A stretch of DNA of 64,000 nucleotides. Origin: Limnoglobus roseus. GTDB taxonomy: Bacteria > Planctomycetota > Planctomycetia > Gemmatales > Gemmataceae. Under the pieces are notes generated by a model. That model was not told the DNA's origin. It worked only from the letters and a program-made list of their open reading frames with translations, and did not search any database. Below, piece after piece: positions 51,096 to 60,254 of the stretch. The position numbers and the translations under genes were made by a program. The stretch covers positions 6,696,001 through 6,760,000 of the forward strand of contig NZ_CP042425.1 in NCBI RefSeq assembly GCF_008254045.1, in the 5' to 3' direction. Within the stretch, counting starts at the first letter, position 1. Each line of letters begins with the position of its first letter.

Positions 51096-51183
51096 CACCA
51101 TGTAGTTTGCCGTCCGACATCGTGAGGACAAGGAATCGGCGACCTTACTCGCCCACATTCGTTTCCCGAAGGAAAAGAACCCA

Positions 51184-51507
51184 GTGATCGAACTTCTGCT
51201 CCTGTATCGCCTGTGCAAGCGCATCGGCCAAATCGCCCGCGAGAAGGGTCGCCGGGCCGTCGGCTACCAGTTCATGACCATCGCCTTCTGGTTCGGGGGC
51301 GAGTTACTCACCGCGTTCGTACTCGCGGCCCTCCTGTTCGTCCGGGGCGGCGAGGAAATGCTGCACGAATACGAACTCCTCGTGTACGTCGCGGCCCTGC
51401 TCGGGGCGGGCTTGGGGGCGTGGACGGCGTTCGAAATCGCCAAGCGGCTCCCGCATCTCGCTGACGCAGTCGAGGCGATCGACGAGGACGGGATCTCTCA
51501 GCGTTGA
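51184..51507 (+). CDS. small membrane protein
   Basis: A 107-residue protein starting at GTG 51184, with AAGGAAAAG upstream. Two hydrophobic segments (about 29-53 and 64-84) suggest a membrane protein with cytoplasmic ends. It follows the GIY-YIG gene by 88 bases in the same direction. The function is unknown. Confidence 0.6.
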   Translation: MIELLLLYRLCKRIGQIAREKGRRAVGYQFMTIAFWFGGELLTAFVLAALLFVRGGEEMLHEYELLVYVAALLGAGLGAWTAFEIAKRLPHLADAVEAIDEDGISQR

Positions 51508-51555
51508 ACGCAAGAGCGTGAACTTGTGTCCCGCGACTGATCGGACGGCCGACCG

Positions 51556-51708
51556 ATGCGCACGAAAGTCTTTCGCACGTTGGCCGGGGTCGTTGCGGCT
51601 CTCTTCGCGCTCGTCTTCGTCGCCGGTGACGTCGGCCGGATGGGACGGGCCGAGGTTGCCCTGCTGGCCGTGATCGCCTGCCTGTTCGCACTGTACGCGG
51701 CCTTCTGA
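51556..51708 (+). CDS. 50-residue membrane protein
   Basis: ATG 51556 begins a frame of 50 codons (MRTKVFRTLAGVVAALFALV…). Two hydrophobic helices are separated by a short GDVGRMGRAE loop, and the stop lies at 51706-51708. It is too short for standard calling. The composition supports a real two-helix membrane protein, though no strong ribosome-binding site is seen. Confidence 0.45.
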   Translation: MRTKVFRTLAGVVAALFALVFVAGDVGRMGRAEVALLAVIACLFALYAAF

Positions 51709-52051
51709 CAGGGCGCGGCGGATCGGTGGCTCGGGATGTGGTTTGGCGTCCAGCACAAGCACGTCCACGTCGATGAATCCCGAGCCTGCGAGACGGAGCC
51801 GAAGCACTGACCTCGCCCCGAGAACCGTACACGCTTGCGTCCCCGGCGAAGGGGAAGAAGGGTTGAGGGGCCGGGCTACCGGCAAATCGGCGTGATCGAC
51901 ACACGAAGTCCAGCGCCGGGAATGAGTCGGGTAGCGGTTGAAACGGCTCACGGGATCCAACCGCCGACCTCGCCGTGGGGATTCTCGGCCTCACGCCCCT
52001 CCGCCCTTAGCTCTAATAGCATTTCCGACGACCACCCCCGTGAGACCCGTC
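51709..52051. other. noncoding region before the SGNH protein
   Basis: No supported ORF. The region presumably contains the promoter of the exported hydrolase. I see no clear terminator or dyad. The element's right border may lie here or earlier. Confidence 0.35.
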
Positions 52052-53803
52052 ATGCCCACCCGCCTCTCGGTCGCGCTACTCGAAGATCGCACCGTCCCGT
52101 CCGGCGTTGACGACGCACCGGTCCTCCCGGCCATCGACGGCGTGATGCAACTCCACCTCCAACAGATCGCGGCCATCGGCCGACAGCTCGGCAACCGCGA
52201 GACGGTGTTCGCCAAGGTCGGGGACAGCAACACCTTCTACCCGGAGTTCGTCACCGCCCTCGGGGCGGCCGGCTACGACCCCGCGGCCAACGGCCTCGCC
52301 GACCGGCCGGACCTCGTGGCGACGTGGGCCGCGTACCACGCCACGCCGGCCGACGGGCGGACCGATTCGTTCGCCCGGACGAGCGTCGCGTCCCTGGTCG
52401 GGTACAGCAGCGACAACCTCCGCCAGAACGTCGCGACCGAGATCGCCACCGTCCGCCCGGCCGTCGCCATCATCATGATCGGGACCAACGACATCGGGAA
52501 CATCAACAGCATCCCCGTGTTCGAGGACAACCTCCGCCGCGTCATTGGCATCTGCGTCAACGCCGGCGTGATCCCCGTCGTCAGCACCGTCCCCGACCTG
52601 CTCCAGCACGCCGAGTGGGAAGCCCGCGTCCCGGCGTTCAACCAGGCCGTTCAAGACGTGACGACCGAGGCGGACGTGCCGGTGTGGAACTTCCACCGGC
52701 AAACGACCGCCTTGCCGAACGACGGCCTCCGCGGGGACGAGATTCACCTGAGCATCTCCCCCAACGGCAGCGGGCAACTCGGCGGGTCCGACCTCGCCTA
52801 CGGGGCCAACCTCCGCAACCGGACGACCCTGGAAGTGTTGCAGAAGGTCCGGGGCATCGTCTTCGGCGGGGCCGCGCCCGACGGCGAGGTGACGCCGGTC
52901 GCGACGCCCTGGGTGCCCCTGCACGCCGGCGAGCACGTGCTCGCGGTCGGGTCGGGGCCGGGCCGCGGGCCGGAGGTCGCGGTGTACGACGCCGACACGC
53001 AACAGCTCCTGTCGCGGATCGTGCCCTACGAAGTCGGCTTCCGCGGCGGGGTGGCGACGGCCGTGGGGGACGTGACCGGCGACAGCGTCCCGGACATCGT
53101 CACCGGGCCGGGGGCCGGCGGCGGGCCGGTGGTGAACGTTTTTTCCGGGGCGGACGGGCGGTTGGTCCGGTCGTGGTTCGCCTACGAGGATTCGTTCCGG
53201 GGCGGCGTGATGCCGGCCGTCGGGGACGTGACCGGCGACGGCGTGGCCGACGTGGCGGTGGGCAGCGGGACCGGCGGAGGACCGCGGGTGCGGGTGTTCG
53301 ACGGCCGGGACAATGCCGTCGTGGCGGACTTCTTCGCCTACGAGCCGACGTTCCGGGACGGCGTGAACGTGGCGATCGCAACCGGGTCGGGCGGGCCGCG
53401 CATCCTGACCGGACCCGGCGTGGGCGGGGCACCGCTGTTAGCCGCCTTCGACCCGCGCACCGGCGAGCGGGTGGCCGGCCAGTTCGCCTTCGACCCGTCA
53501 CTCCGGGGCGGCCTGAGCGTGGCGGCCGGGGACGTAACCGGGGACGGCGTCGCCGACTGGGTGGTGGGCGGCGGGCCGGGCGGCGGGCCCGTCGTGCGGA
53601 CGTTCGATCCGGCCGCGGGTGTGTGGCTCGGGGACTTCTTTGCGTTCGACCCGGCCTCACGGGCCGGAGTGCGGGTGGCGGTTGCCGGCGGCCGAATTGC
53701 GACCGGGCAATCGTCCCGCGAAGGGTCCGCGGTGCGGATCGGAGGGGACGACGTCACGCCGTTCGGGGCCTTCCGAGGCGGCGTGTACGTGGGCGGCGAG
53801 TGA
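52052..53803 (+). CDS. exported SGNH/GDSL hydrolase with FG-GAP-like repeats
   Basis: A 583-residue protein. The N terminus carries the LEDRTVPSG signature found on many planctomycete surface proteins. Residues about 35-265 form an SGNH hydrolase, with block I VGDSNTF, block III IGTNDIGN and block V DEIHLS, so the catalytic Ser and His/Asp are present. Residues about 285-560 hold five FG-GAP-like repeats (e.g. AVGDVTGDGVADVAVGSGTGGGP) with calcium-type DxTGDG motifs. Likely an envelope esterase acting on surface or environmental glycans. Confidence 0.83.
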   Translation: MPTRLSVALLEDRTVPSGVDDAPVLPAIDGVMQLHLQQIAAIGRQLGNRETVFAKVGDSNTFYPEFVTALGAAGYDPAANGLADRPDLVATWAAYHATPADGRTDSFARTSVASLVGYSSDNLRQNVATEIATVRPAVAIIMIGTNDIGNINSIPVFEDNLRRVIGICVNAGVIPVVSTVPDLLQHAEWEARVPAFNQAVQDVTTEADVPVWNFHRQTTALPNDGLRGDEIHLSISPNGSGQLGGSDLAYGANLRNRTTLEVLQKVRGIVFGGAAPDGEVTPVATPWVPLHAGEHVLAVGSGPGRGPEVAVYDADTQQLLSRIVPYEVGFRGGVATAVGDVTGDSVPDIVTGPGAGGGPVVNVFSGADGRLVRSWFAYEDSFRGGVMPAVGDVTGDGVADVAVGSGTGGGPRVRVFDGRDNAVVADFFAYEPTFRDGVNVAIATGSGGPRILTGPGVGGAPLLAAFDPRTGERVAGQFAFDPSLRGGLSVAAGDVTGDGVADWVVGGGPGGGPVVRTFDPAAGVWLGDFFAFDPASRAGVRVAVAGGRIATGQSSREGSAVRIGGDDVTPFGAFRGGVYVGGE

Positions 53804-53893
53804 GGCCGACTCCCCTGGTTCTGGAAGGGCCAGGCCCTGGGTCGGGTGGAGGCGGGGTGGGCACGCAGGCTCTCAGCGAAGAGGAGGAAAGTC

Positions 53894-54571
53894 GTGACGG
53901 ATCGGGCGGCCCTGCTCGCGGCGATCACCGCGGCGCCGGAGGAGGACGACCTCCCCCGGCTCGTCTTCGCCGACTGGCTGGAAGAACACGGCGACCCCGA
54001 GTGGGCCTTCGCCGTCCGCGTCATGTGCGCCGCCCCCCACGAGTTCGACGCCGACGTGCAGGTCGAGCGGATGGACGTCGGCCGGCCGTCGAAGGACGTG
54101 GCCGTAGCTCTGGCTTGGCTGGAGACACACGCTCCGTACCACCTGAGTATGTTGCTCGGCGGCCGCCGGTGTGAACAGATGCCGGGCGAATGGCTGTGGC
54201 TGACCAGTTGCCCGGAACTCGGCCTGACGGTCGAGTGGCGGCGGGGGTTCATCGCGCGGGTCCGCGGGCCGCTTGAAGTCGCCCGCGGGCACCTGCCGGC
54301 CATGCTCGCCGCGCAGCCCGTCCGGCGGGCGGAGGCGACGGATCGCCGACCCCACGACCGGTTCCCGGACGTCGCCACCGCGATCACCAACCGCCGGTTC
54401 GCGTGGTATCAGAGGCGAATCGGCGGGCTCACCCCGCCCCTCGCCGTCCTGCCGGACTCGGTGTACGATCATCTCCCGGACGGCAAGGCCGCCTTCGCTA
54501 AGCCCGAATGGGCCGTCGACGCGCTGTCAGCCGCCCTCCTCGGCGAGGCCCGGGATGCGGTCGAGGGGTGA
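53894..54571 (+). CDS. TIGR02996-domain protein
   Basis: A 225-residue protein starting at GTG 53894 after GAGGAGG. The TIGR02996 signature (LLAAITAAPEEDDLPRLVFADWLEEHGDPEWA) covers the N terminus; the rest lacks a known fold. TIGR02996 was described from Gemmata obscuriglobus as a repeat-companion domain; its biochemical role is not known. Confidence 0.8.
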   Translation: MTDRAALLAAITAAPEEDDLPRLVFADWLEEHGDPEWAFAVRVMCAAPHEFDADVQVERMDVGRPSKDVAVALAWLETHAPYHLSMLLGGRRCEQMPGEWLWLTSCPELGLTVEWRRGFIARVRGPLEVARGHLPAMLAAQPVRRAEATDRRPHDRFPDVATAITNRRFAWYQRRIGGLTPPLAVLPDSVYDHLPDGKAAFAKPEWAVDALSAALLGEARDAVEG

Positions 54572-54781
54572 GGGGCAGGCGCGTGCGGCCTCCACGGCGG
54601 GATGCTCGCCGAGCAAGAGGACCCGCGGTTGCGCGACCACGACGATCGCTCAGCGGCGTTCATCGCGGTCGGCTTACCAGGAGCCGGGTTCGTGGCGGTC
54701 GCGGGCGGAAGGGGATTCGCCTGGCCGAGCGGGACAAAGTGACACTTCCGGGCCGAAGTGACCTCGCCCGTGATCGGGCTA

Positions 54782-55174
54782 CTATTTCGCCTTCTCGAAG
54801 CCGGCCTTCACCAACTCTTCGTAACCTGGCTTCAGCGGTTGGGTCTCGTACCCGGCGGCCTTGAGCAGGTCGGCCGCCTTCAGGCACCGCACGCCAGACC
54901 CGCAGTGCACGTAGACGACCTTGTCCTTGGGCAGCAGTTCCTTGAGCTTCTCGGCCGGCACGCCCTTCTTGAGGTCCGACAGCGGCAGGTGCTTCGCGCC
55001 CTTCAGATGGCCATCGTTCCACTCGACTTCCTCGCGGACGTCGATCAGAACGGCCTTGTCCGTTTCGACGGCCTTCTTCACGTCGGCCGGCTTGTCCTTC
55101 GTGTGATCCGCGGGGAAGGCCGGCACGGTGACGACCAAGGCCCACGTGACGGTCAGGCACAACATTCGACTCAC
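54782..55174 (-). CDS. exported rhodanese-like protein
   Basis: A 130-residue single rhodanese domain with a Sec signal peptide. The active-site loop is CGSGVRC, holding the catalytic Cys. GTG 55172-55174 follows GGAGG and is preferred over the further-upstream codon. Likely a periplasmic sulfurtransferase or a sulfur-binding protein. It is monocistronic. Confidence 0.82.
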   Translation of the reverse strand: MSRMLCLTVTWALVVTVPAFPADHTKDKPADVKKAVETDKAVLIDVREEVEWNDGHLKGAKHLPLSDLKKGVPAEKLKELLPKDKVVYVHCGSGVRCLKAADLLKAAGYETQPLKPGYEELVKAGFEKAK

Positions 55175-55560
55175 GGGTGGCCTCCACACTCACGGCTCAC
55201 GGGCGACGACACCCCGTCATCGTATGCGAACCCGATGAGATTGCTCCAGCGGGTCGCCGGCCGCGAACACCCGGGGCAACGTCGTCGGGATCCGGAAAAT
55301 GGTCGACGTTCGCCACTCGCTCACGTTGGCCGACCCCGGCATCACTTCACCACCTTCCACCCGATGCTGATCTGCCACTCTCCGCGAACAATTCGGGCGG
55401 CCCGGCGTCACTGGCGGCGAACTCTCACTCTCTGCTGGCCGAGCAACCGGTCAACCTCTGCCGGGTCATCCTGTCGCAGATCGAACTCGACATCGAAGCG
55501 ACGTTCTGGAAAGACGAACCGACGGCCGACGTGCTGCCGATGCGACGGACGGTGTAGAGA
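55175..55560. other. intergenic region with a possible gene remnant
   Basis: No complete gene. The plus-strand frame at about 55430-55557 ends in LLAEQPVNLCRVILSQIELD…MRRTV with protein-like composition, but it has no start of its own and may be a decayed gene. No repeat is seen. Confidence 0.35.
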
Positions 55561-55893
55561 TCATTTCGGTGCGAACAACGGCGGGATGCCGTTGACCCAC
55601 GGTGAACCAACAGCCCTTTCGCCCATCAAAAACTCGACCTCTTCTGGCAACAACCAGAGGCCGTGCGCGTCCATTTCAAAACGCCGCCCGTCAGCTATCC
55701 GCACTTCTTCGCAGAGTCGATCGGTAGAACGCCACTGCGACAGGTCGCTTCCCCTGTACGCCGCACTAGAAAATGCGGTCTGCTCGACCGGCGGGCTGTT
55801 ACTTAACCGCAGTGATAAATAGCGTCGCCCGTTCGGTTGCTGGACGAAGTCGAGAACGTAAAGGGAATCCGCTACCGTCTGTCCCCTAAACAT
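55561..55893 (-). CDS. hypothetical protein
   Basis: A 110-residue protein starting at ATG 55891-55893, with a GGGGGGCGAG site upstream. The composition is balanced (MFRGQTVADSLYVLDFVQQPNGRRYL…), with no known domain or signal peptide. It probably is expressed from the AT-richer region at about 55900-56050. Confidence 0.6.
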   Translation of the reverse strand: MFRGQTVADSLYVLDFVQQPNGRRYLSLRLSNSPPVEQTAFSSAAYRGSDLSQWRSTDRLCEEVRIADGRRFEMDAHGLWLLPEEVEFLMGERAVGSPWVNGIPPLFAPK

Positions 55894-56091
55894 AACTCGC
55901 CCCCCCCCTTTGCTTGGCACTCCAACGCAGACGCTGGTAGTATGCTAGCATGGGCTTTCGTTACGTTACAGGGCGTTTCGTTCCATGTTATGACAGCAAA
56001 GCCGGCGTTTCGTTGCGTTCCGCGATTTGGCAGCAATGCCCCGCGTCTGCAAGCACCAACCCGGGTGTCACGTTGCTGAGTGGGAAGGCGG

Positions 56092-56529
56092 TCAGCAGGT
56101 TTCTGTGCAACGGCCGGCGCAATCCGTCCGCCCGACCGCGGCCGACTGCTTCATCCGAACCGCCCAGTCGAGCACGTCCAGGATGACGGCCGGGTCCACG
56201 GGCTTGACGAGGTGAAACCGGATGCCGGCCCCGCTCGACAGGTTCCGGCTCGTCCGCCCGTCCCGCCCCGTGACGGCGGCGATCACCGGCGGCCGGGCGG
56301 TGGCGTTCAACCGCCGGGCGACGGCCCACCCGTCCACGTCGGGCATCATCAAGTCGAGGATGGCCAGATCCGGCGGGGCCTCGGCGGCGAGGCGGAGGGC
56401 GTCCCGGCCGTTCCGGGCGACCCGGGGGCGGTGGCCGCGGAGGGCGATGATCTGGGCGAGGGAGTCGGCCGCGTCGGCGTGGTCGTCGGCGACGAGGACG
56501 GAGAGCGTGGTGTCAATGGCGTTCATCAT
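56092..56529 (-). CDS. single-domain response regulator
   Basis: A 145-residue receiver-only protein. The phospho-acceptor Asp is D59 (LAILDLMMPDVDGW), with the acidic pair VADDH near the start and the switch Lys in HLVKPV. No output domain. It should take phosphate from a separate kinase or phosphotransfer protein; the HisKA-only gene at 58006 is the nearest candidate. No strong ribosome-binding site is seen. Confidence 0.85.
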   Translation of the reverse strand: MMNAIDTTLSVLVADDHADAADSLAQIIALRGHRPRVARNGRDALRLAAEAPPDLAILDLMMPDVDGWAVARRLNATARPPVIAAVTGRDGRTSRNLSSGAGIRFHLVKPVDPAVILDVLDWAVRMKQSAAVGRTDCAGRCTETC

Positions 56530-56619
56530 GGGAGAGGGTCGCGGGAGAGCGGGAGGATGCTGCCCGGGGCGACTGGGGGTGATTGTACGGAACGGGAGGA
56601 CAGCAATTCCTGTTCCGCG

Positions 56620-57243
56620 TCACCCCTTCCCGAGCACGCCGTCGACGACCCAGCACCCGCGCACGTGAACCCCATCGCCCCGGCAGTGGCCCAGAATCGC
56701 CGCGTTCTCACACCCGGCATCCTGTAGCGCATCCGCGAGGATCGGCAGGCGGTCGAACGCGCGGTCGGTGTAGATGGCTTCCGCGAGGCTGACGGCCGTG
56801 GGCGTGAGCCACGACGGAGAGAAGGTGACGGGGCGGAAGGGGTTGCCGAAGACACACCGCAGGAGGCCGACGAACCGGGCCGCGTCTTCTTCTTCCGACA
56901 CGCCCTTGCGCAGCCCGGCCGCCGCGTCCGTGAACTCCCGGTTCAACCCGTTCTTCGGAAGGTCGGGGGCTAGGGCGAAGGAAACAGACCAGGTGAGCGG
57001 CCCTCCGTCCTCCATCGCCATGGTGGCGTACAGCTCCAGTTCCCGCACCCGCCGGCGGGGCGCCTTCCCCTCGGCGACCTCCTCGGCCACGTCCAGTGCG
57101 CCGTGGTACAGGTCCTTCTTCGTGAAGAGTGGCCGGCAGCAGGCGCAGGCGAACAGCCGCAACTTGCGGCCGGAACTCCTACCGTGGAGGAAGTCCAGCA
57201 TCGCCCCCGGGTCGGTCGTTCTTCGCCACTCCGCTTCCGTCAT
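56620..57243 (-). CDS. Gemmataceae MTEAEW…CACC family protein
   Basis: A 207-residue protein that begins MTEAEWRRTTDPGAMLDFLHGR, with FACACCRPLF as its hallmark and GNPFRPVTFSPSWLTPTAVSLAEAIY later. The CxCC and later Cys/His residues hint at metal binding. This family is abundant in Gemmataceae genomes and has no assigned function. The upstream open frame is non-homologous. It is divergent from 57394 across a shared promoter region. Confidence 0.75.
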   Translation of the reverse strand: MTEAEWRRTTDPGAMLDFLHGRSSGRKLRLFACACCRPLFTKKDLYHGALDVAEEVAEGKAPRRRVRELELYATMAMEDGGPLTWSVSFALAPDLPKNGLNREFTDAAAGLRKGVSEEEDAARFVGLLRCVFGNPFRPVTFSPSWLTPTAVSLAEAIYTDRAFDRLPILADALQDAGCENAAILGHCRGDGVHVRGCWVVDGVLGKG

Positions 57244-57319
57244 CGCCCGCCCTCGGTGGTCCCGGCCATGATACCGGGCGTCGGTTCGTTCCCAAGGCCT
57301 TGATCTGTGCTCACCGGCC

Positions 57320-57396
57320 GGGTCTAATGTCGTGCCGGTGTTGTCGCACGGCGGTGCAGACGAAGACTCTGTCCGGCGGCGGAGGGCTTGGCGGTG
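57320..57396 (+). promoter_or_regulatory. conserved leader, copy 1
   Basis: From GGGTC to the GTG start, this aligns with 60173-60254 at roughly three bases in four, including CGTGCCGG, CGAA and CGGCGGCGG. The similarity extends about 28 bases further upstream. It probably contains promoter and translation signals. Confidence 0.6.
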
Positions 57397-57879
57397 GACC
57401 AGCGAGCGAGAGAACTCCACCAGCGGTCGAACGAGTTGGAGCGGGCCGAGTGCCGCTACGCCGACCTCGTCCCCCGCCTGGCCGAGTTCTTTGACAAGCT
57501 GGCCGACAGCGAGTTCGGGCACAAGATCGGTCGCGACGTCCTGGCACGGGTGGAGCAGGTGCTGGGCGAAGAGATTCGGCCCCAGCGTCGCGACACCTGG
57601 GACCAATACGTCGCCCTCTTCGGGTTCACCTGGAACGACGTCGTCCGGGTCGACAACGCGGGCGAGACGCCGGTCGAGATGGCCCCGTCGCACATGAACT
57701 TCGCCCCGTTTCACATCGAGCCGTTCGCCTGGCTGCACGGGTGGGCGCTCAAGGCCGACGGGCAGCCCGGCAAGAAGGTGTTGGTCGCCAAGTTGCGTCC
57801 GGGTGTCACGATCGTCCGGGTGCTTCGGCGGGGGCAAGGCACGCCGAAGCAGGCGTCACCAGTCCCGGCGGCGTCCTGA
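57394..57879 (+). CDS. hypothetical protein behind conserved leader
   Basis: A 161-residue soluble protein (MDQRARELHQRSNELERAEC…) with a helical N terminus and a C-terminal beta-rich part. I take GTG 57394 because it aligns with the GTG of the 60252 gene in the shared leader; TTG 57388 is also possible. I recognise no domain. Confidence 0.6.
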   Translation: MDQRARELHQRSNELERAECRYADLVPRLAEFFDKLADSEFGHKIGRDVLARVEQVLGEEIRPQRRDTWDQYVALFGFTWNDVVRVDNAGETPVEMAPSHMNFAPFHIEPFAWLHGWALKADGQPGKKVLVAKLRPGVTIVRVLRRGQGTPKQASPVPAAS

Positions 57880-58005
57880 CCCGTTGCTCGGCCCAACTGT
57901 TCCGACCACCGCCGGCCCGACGAAGGCCGCCATGATCCATCCCCCGCACCACCGCGGATCGTCGACTCCCCCACCGGGTGCCTATCACGCCTCCCCGCCG
58001 CGCGG

Positions 58006-58233
58006 TCACGATTCGCCCCGGCGTGGCTGGACCTTGGCCAACAGCTCCCGCACGACCTTCGTCGCGTCCTTGCTCGCCTTCTCGATCTCGGCCGCGAAAT
58101 CCGTCGCCTCGCCCGGCGGGGCCGTCTCCAACAACAGCGTGGCGTACCCGCCGATGACCGTCAACAGGTTGTTCAAGTCGTGCCCGAGGGCGGCCAGAGA
58201 ATTCGGGTCGGTGGCGTCCGCTGGCGGTGTCAT
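58006..58233 (-). CDS. HisKA-only protein
   Basis: A 75-residue protein consisting of a histidine-kinase dimerisation and phospho-acceptor domain (ALGHDLNNLLTVIGGYATLL, the His being the phospho-acceptor), with no ATPase domain and no sensor. ATG 58231-58233 is used. It could pass phosphate to the single receiver at 56092, or be a remnant of a longer kinase. Confidence 0.6.
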   Translation of the reverse strand: MTPPADATDPNSLAALGHDLNNLLTVIGGYATLLLETAPPGEATDFAAEIEKASKDATKVVRELLAKVQPRRGES

Positions 58234-58462
58234 GCCGATCCCCGTCCGGGGTGAAATCGTCGGGGCCGGAAGGTGAAGGGTTCGGCCCGGCGGTGATATT
58301 TGAGACCGGACGTACATCGTAACCAGACGCGCCCGCCGGGAGGAAGAAGAATCGATTCAGTTTGTGGGGATCGATTCCGTGAAGATTTGTGTCGCATGTC
58401 CCAGTGATTGTGGTATGAGTGAATCATTATTTTGGGCATTCAATTCGCTTTGGATTCGTGGC

Positions 58463-58822
58463 ATGTCTGTTCCTTCCGTCGCCGCCGTGTACTTGATGGG
58501 CCGCCGCCTCGCCGAGCGATTGACCCAAGCCGCCGCGGACGGGCGATCGAGTACGGCCGCCGCGTGCGTGACGGGCCTGACCGAGGCCGCGACGGCGATC
58601 GCCGCGGACGTCGATCGGGTGTCGGCGGACGAGGTCCGGGCCGCGAACCGGTTACGGACCGAGTTGGCCGCCTTGGACGGGCAGGCCTGTTCGCCGCCCG
58701 GGGCGGACGTGGTCAAGGAAATGGTCGCCCGGTGGTTCGGGCCGCAAGGACTGCCGGCGGCGGACGTGGGCGAGTTCGATCGGCTCGTCGCGTCGCTCCG
58801 TGGCCCCGGTCCGCAGGCGTGA
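58463..58822 (+). CDS. hypothetical protein
   Basis: A 119-residue Ala-rich helical protein (MSVPSVAAVYLMGRRLAERLTQ…) starting at ATG 58463 after an AT-rich leader. It lies 16 bases before the TIGR02996-like gene. No known domain. Confidence 0.55.
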   Translation: MSVPSVAAVYLMGRRLAERLTQAAADGRSSTAAACVTGLTEAATAIAADVDRVSADEVRAANRLRTELAALDGQACSPPGADVVKEMVARWFGPQGLPAADVGEFDRLVASLRGPGPQA

Positions 58823-58838
58823 CGGCCGAACGACAGTC

Positions 58839-59501
58839 ATGACCCCCACCCTCACCACCCTCCGCGAAGCCGTCCTCCTGCACCCCGCCGACGACGTGGT
58901 CCGGGGCGTGTTCGCCGACGCCTGCCTAGAGTCCGGCGACGAGACGACGGTGGCCCACGGCGAACTGATCCTCCTCCAACTCGCGTGGGCCGACGAGGAA
59001 CGGCCGTGCGAACTGATCCGCCGATGGCCGAGCATCTGGTCGCCGGGCGTTCCCTTGCTGACGGGCGGGCACCGCGCCGGCGAATGGTGGCGCGTCAACG
59101 ACGGCGTCGCGGTCGCTATCACCCGCGGGTTCGTGTCGGCCGTACAACTCACCGACCCCACGGCGCGGATGTCCACCGCCCCGTGGAGCGAAACGACCGT
59201 CGCTGCGGTCGCCGACGCGCACGCCCGGGCCGTCGCCACCCTGTTCGCCGCCCACCCGCTGGAGCGGGTCGTCATCGACTTCGGCCGGGCGGCGGAGACG
59301 TGGGGGATCGAACAAGCCCGGCAAGAGGCCGGGGGCGTGCACTTCTGGTGGTGTCGCCGGCCGGCGGAAGAGTTGACGTTCTGTTGGACGCCGAGGGGGC
59401 GCGACGTGTTCAGCGATTCACTGAGGAAGGTTCTCCGCGACTTCCTCGTGGCCCTTGGGCAGCACGTCGTGCACGTCCAACGTCGCGAGCGTACCCCGTG
59501 A
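58839..59501 (+). CDS. TIGR02996-like protein
   Basis: A 220-residue protein whose N-terminal 50 residues (LREAVLLHPADDVVRGVFADACLESGDETTVAHGELI) resemble the TIGR02996 domain. The rest is of unknown fold. Its stop overlaps the next start as GTGA, so translation is coupled. Confidence 0.7.
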   Translation: MTPTLTTLREAVLLHPADDVVRGVFADACLESGDETTVAHGELILLQLAWADEERPCELIRRWPSIWSPGVPLLTGGHRAGEWWRVNDGVAVAITRGFVSAVQLTDPTARMSTAPWSETTVAAVADAHARAVATLFAAHPLERVVIDFGRAAETWGIEQARQEAGGVHFWWCRRPAEELTFCWTPRGRDVFSDSLRKVLRDFLVALGQHVVHVQRRERTP

Positions 59502-60079
59502 CCTCACCTCCTCCGCTGATCGGCACGTACCTCCCGCCCCGTGTCCGCTTGGGCGACATCGTGTTCTGCCTCTACCGGGACGGGGACTGCAAAATCACGT
59601 CCTGGCACGATGGCCCGATCCCGTGGCCGCGGTGCAGTCGCGTCGGCGGCAAGGGCGGCGGGTGGGGTCTGCTGGTGAACGACACCTTGAAGGCGGCGGT
59701 GATGACGGAGTCGGCGGCGGCGGTCGGGTACTGGTTCGGCGTGCACCCGACGACCGTATGGCAGTGGCGGCGGGTGTTCGGCGTCGAGCACTACGGCACC
59801 GAGGGTTCCCGGCTGGCCCATTTAGCGGGGTCACAGGTCGGGGCGGATGCGATGAAGGCGAAGGAGTGGACGGACGAGGAACGGGACGCCAAGAGCGCGA
59901 CGGCGAAGCGGATCGGCTTGCGACCGCCGGGGCGGTGGGCGGACGGCGGGTGGACGATCGAGGAACTCGCCCTGCTCGGGACGATGCCGGACAAGGAACT
60001 CGCGGCGAGGATCGGGCGGACGTGGTGTGCGGTGCGGGCGAAGCGTTCAGAGAAGAACGTGCCGGCGTGGGGGAAGTAA
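59498..60079 (+). CDS. hypothetical protein with HTH-like segments
   Basis: A 193-residue protein read from GTG 59498, overlapping the previous stop. It has a compact N-terminal domain (IGTYLPPRVRLGDIVFC…), a helix-turn-helix-like segment (VGYWFGVHPTTVWQWRRVFGV, about 76-96) and a second such segment in the tail (WTIEELALLGTMPDKELAARIGRTWCAVRAKRS). DNA binding is plausible. Confidence 0.65.
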   Translation: MTSPPPLIGTYLPPRVRLGDIVFCLYRDGDCKITSWHDGPIPWPRCSRVGGKGGGWGLLVNDTLKAAVMTESAAAVGYWFGVHPTTVWQWRRVFGVEHYGTEGSRLAHLAGSQVGADAMKAKEWTDEERDAKSATAKRIGLRPPGRWADGGWTIEELALLGTMPDKELAARIGRTWCAVRAKRSEKNVPAWGK

Positions 60080-60172
60080 GGAGTCACAGGTGACATCGGG
60101 TCCCGGGGATGAAGCATTTTGCCCGGGGTGGGTTGCCGATTGTTCCAGCGCCTTGACCCGCGGCCGCGGATA

Positions 60173-60254
60173 GGGTCCAATATCGTGCCGGGGTTATCAT
60201 GCGCCGGCGCACACGAATACACTGTTCGGCGGCGGCGGAGGACTTGCGGCGGTG
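60173..60254 (+). promoter_or_regulatory. conserved leader, copy 2
   Basis: Aligned with 57320-57396; see that entry. The GTG start of the next gene is the last codon of the conserved block. The stretch AATACACTGTTC may include the -10. Confidence 0.6.

Noticed and set aside
51140..51160. CTCGCCCAC, a possible attR copy of the tRNA 3' end
   Set aside because: Only nine bases match and the T-arm part is missing; too short in this GC-rich sequence.
34508..51708. Complete prophage
   Set aside because: No terminase, portal, capsid or tail gene is found.
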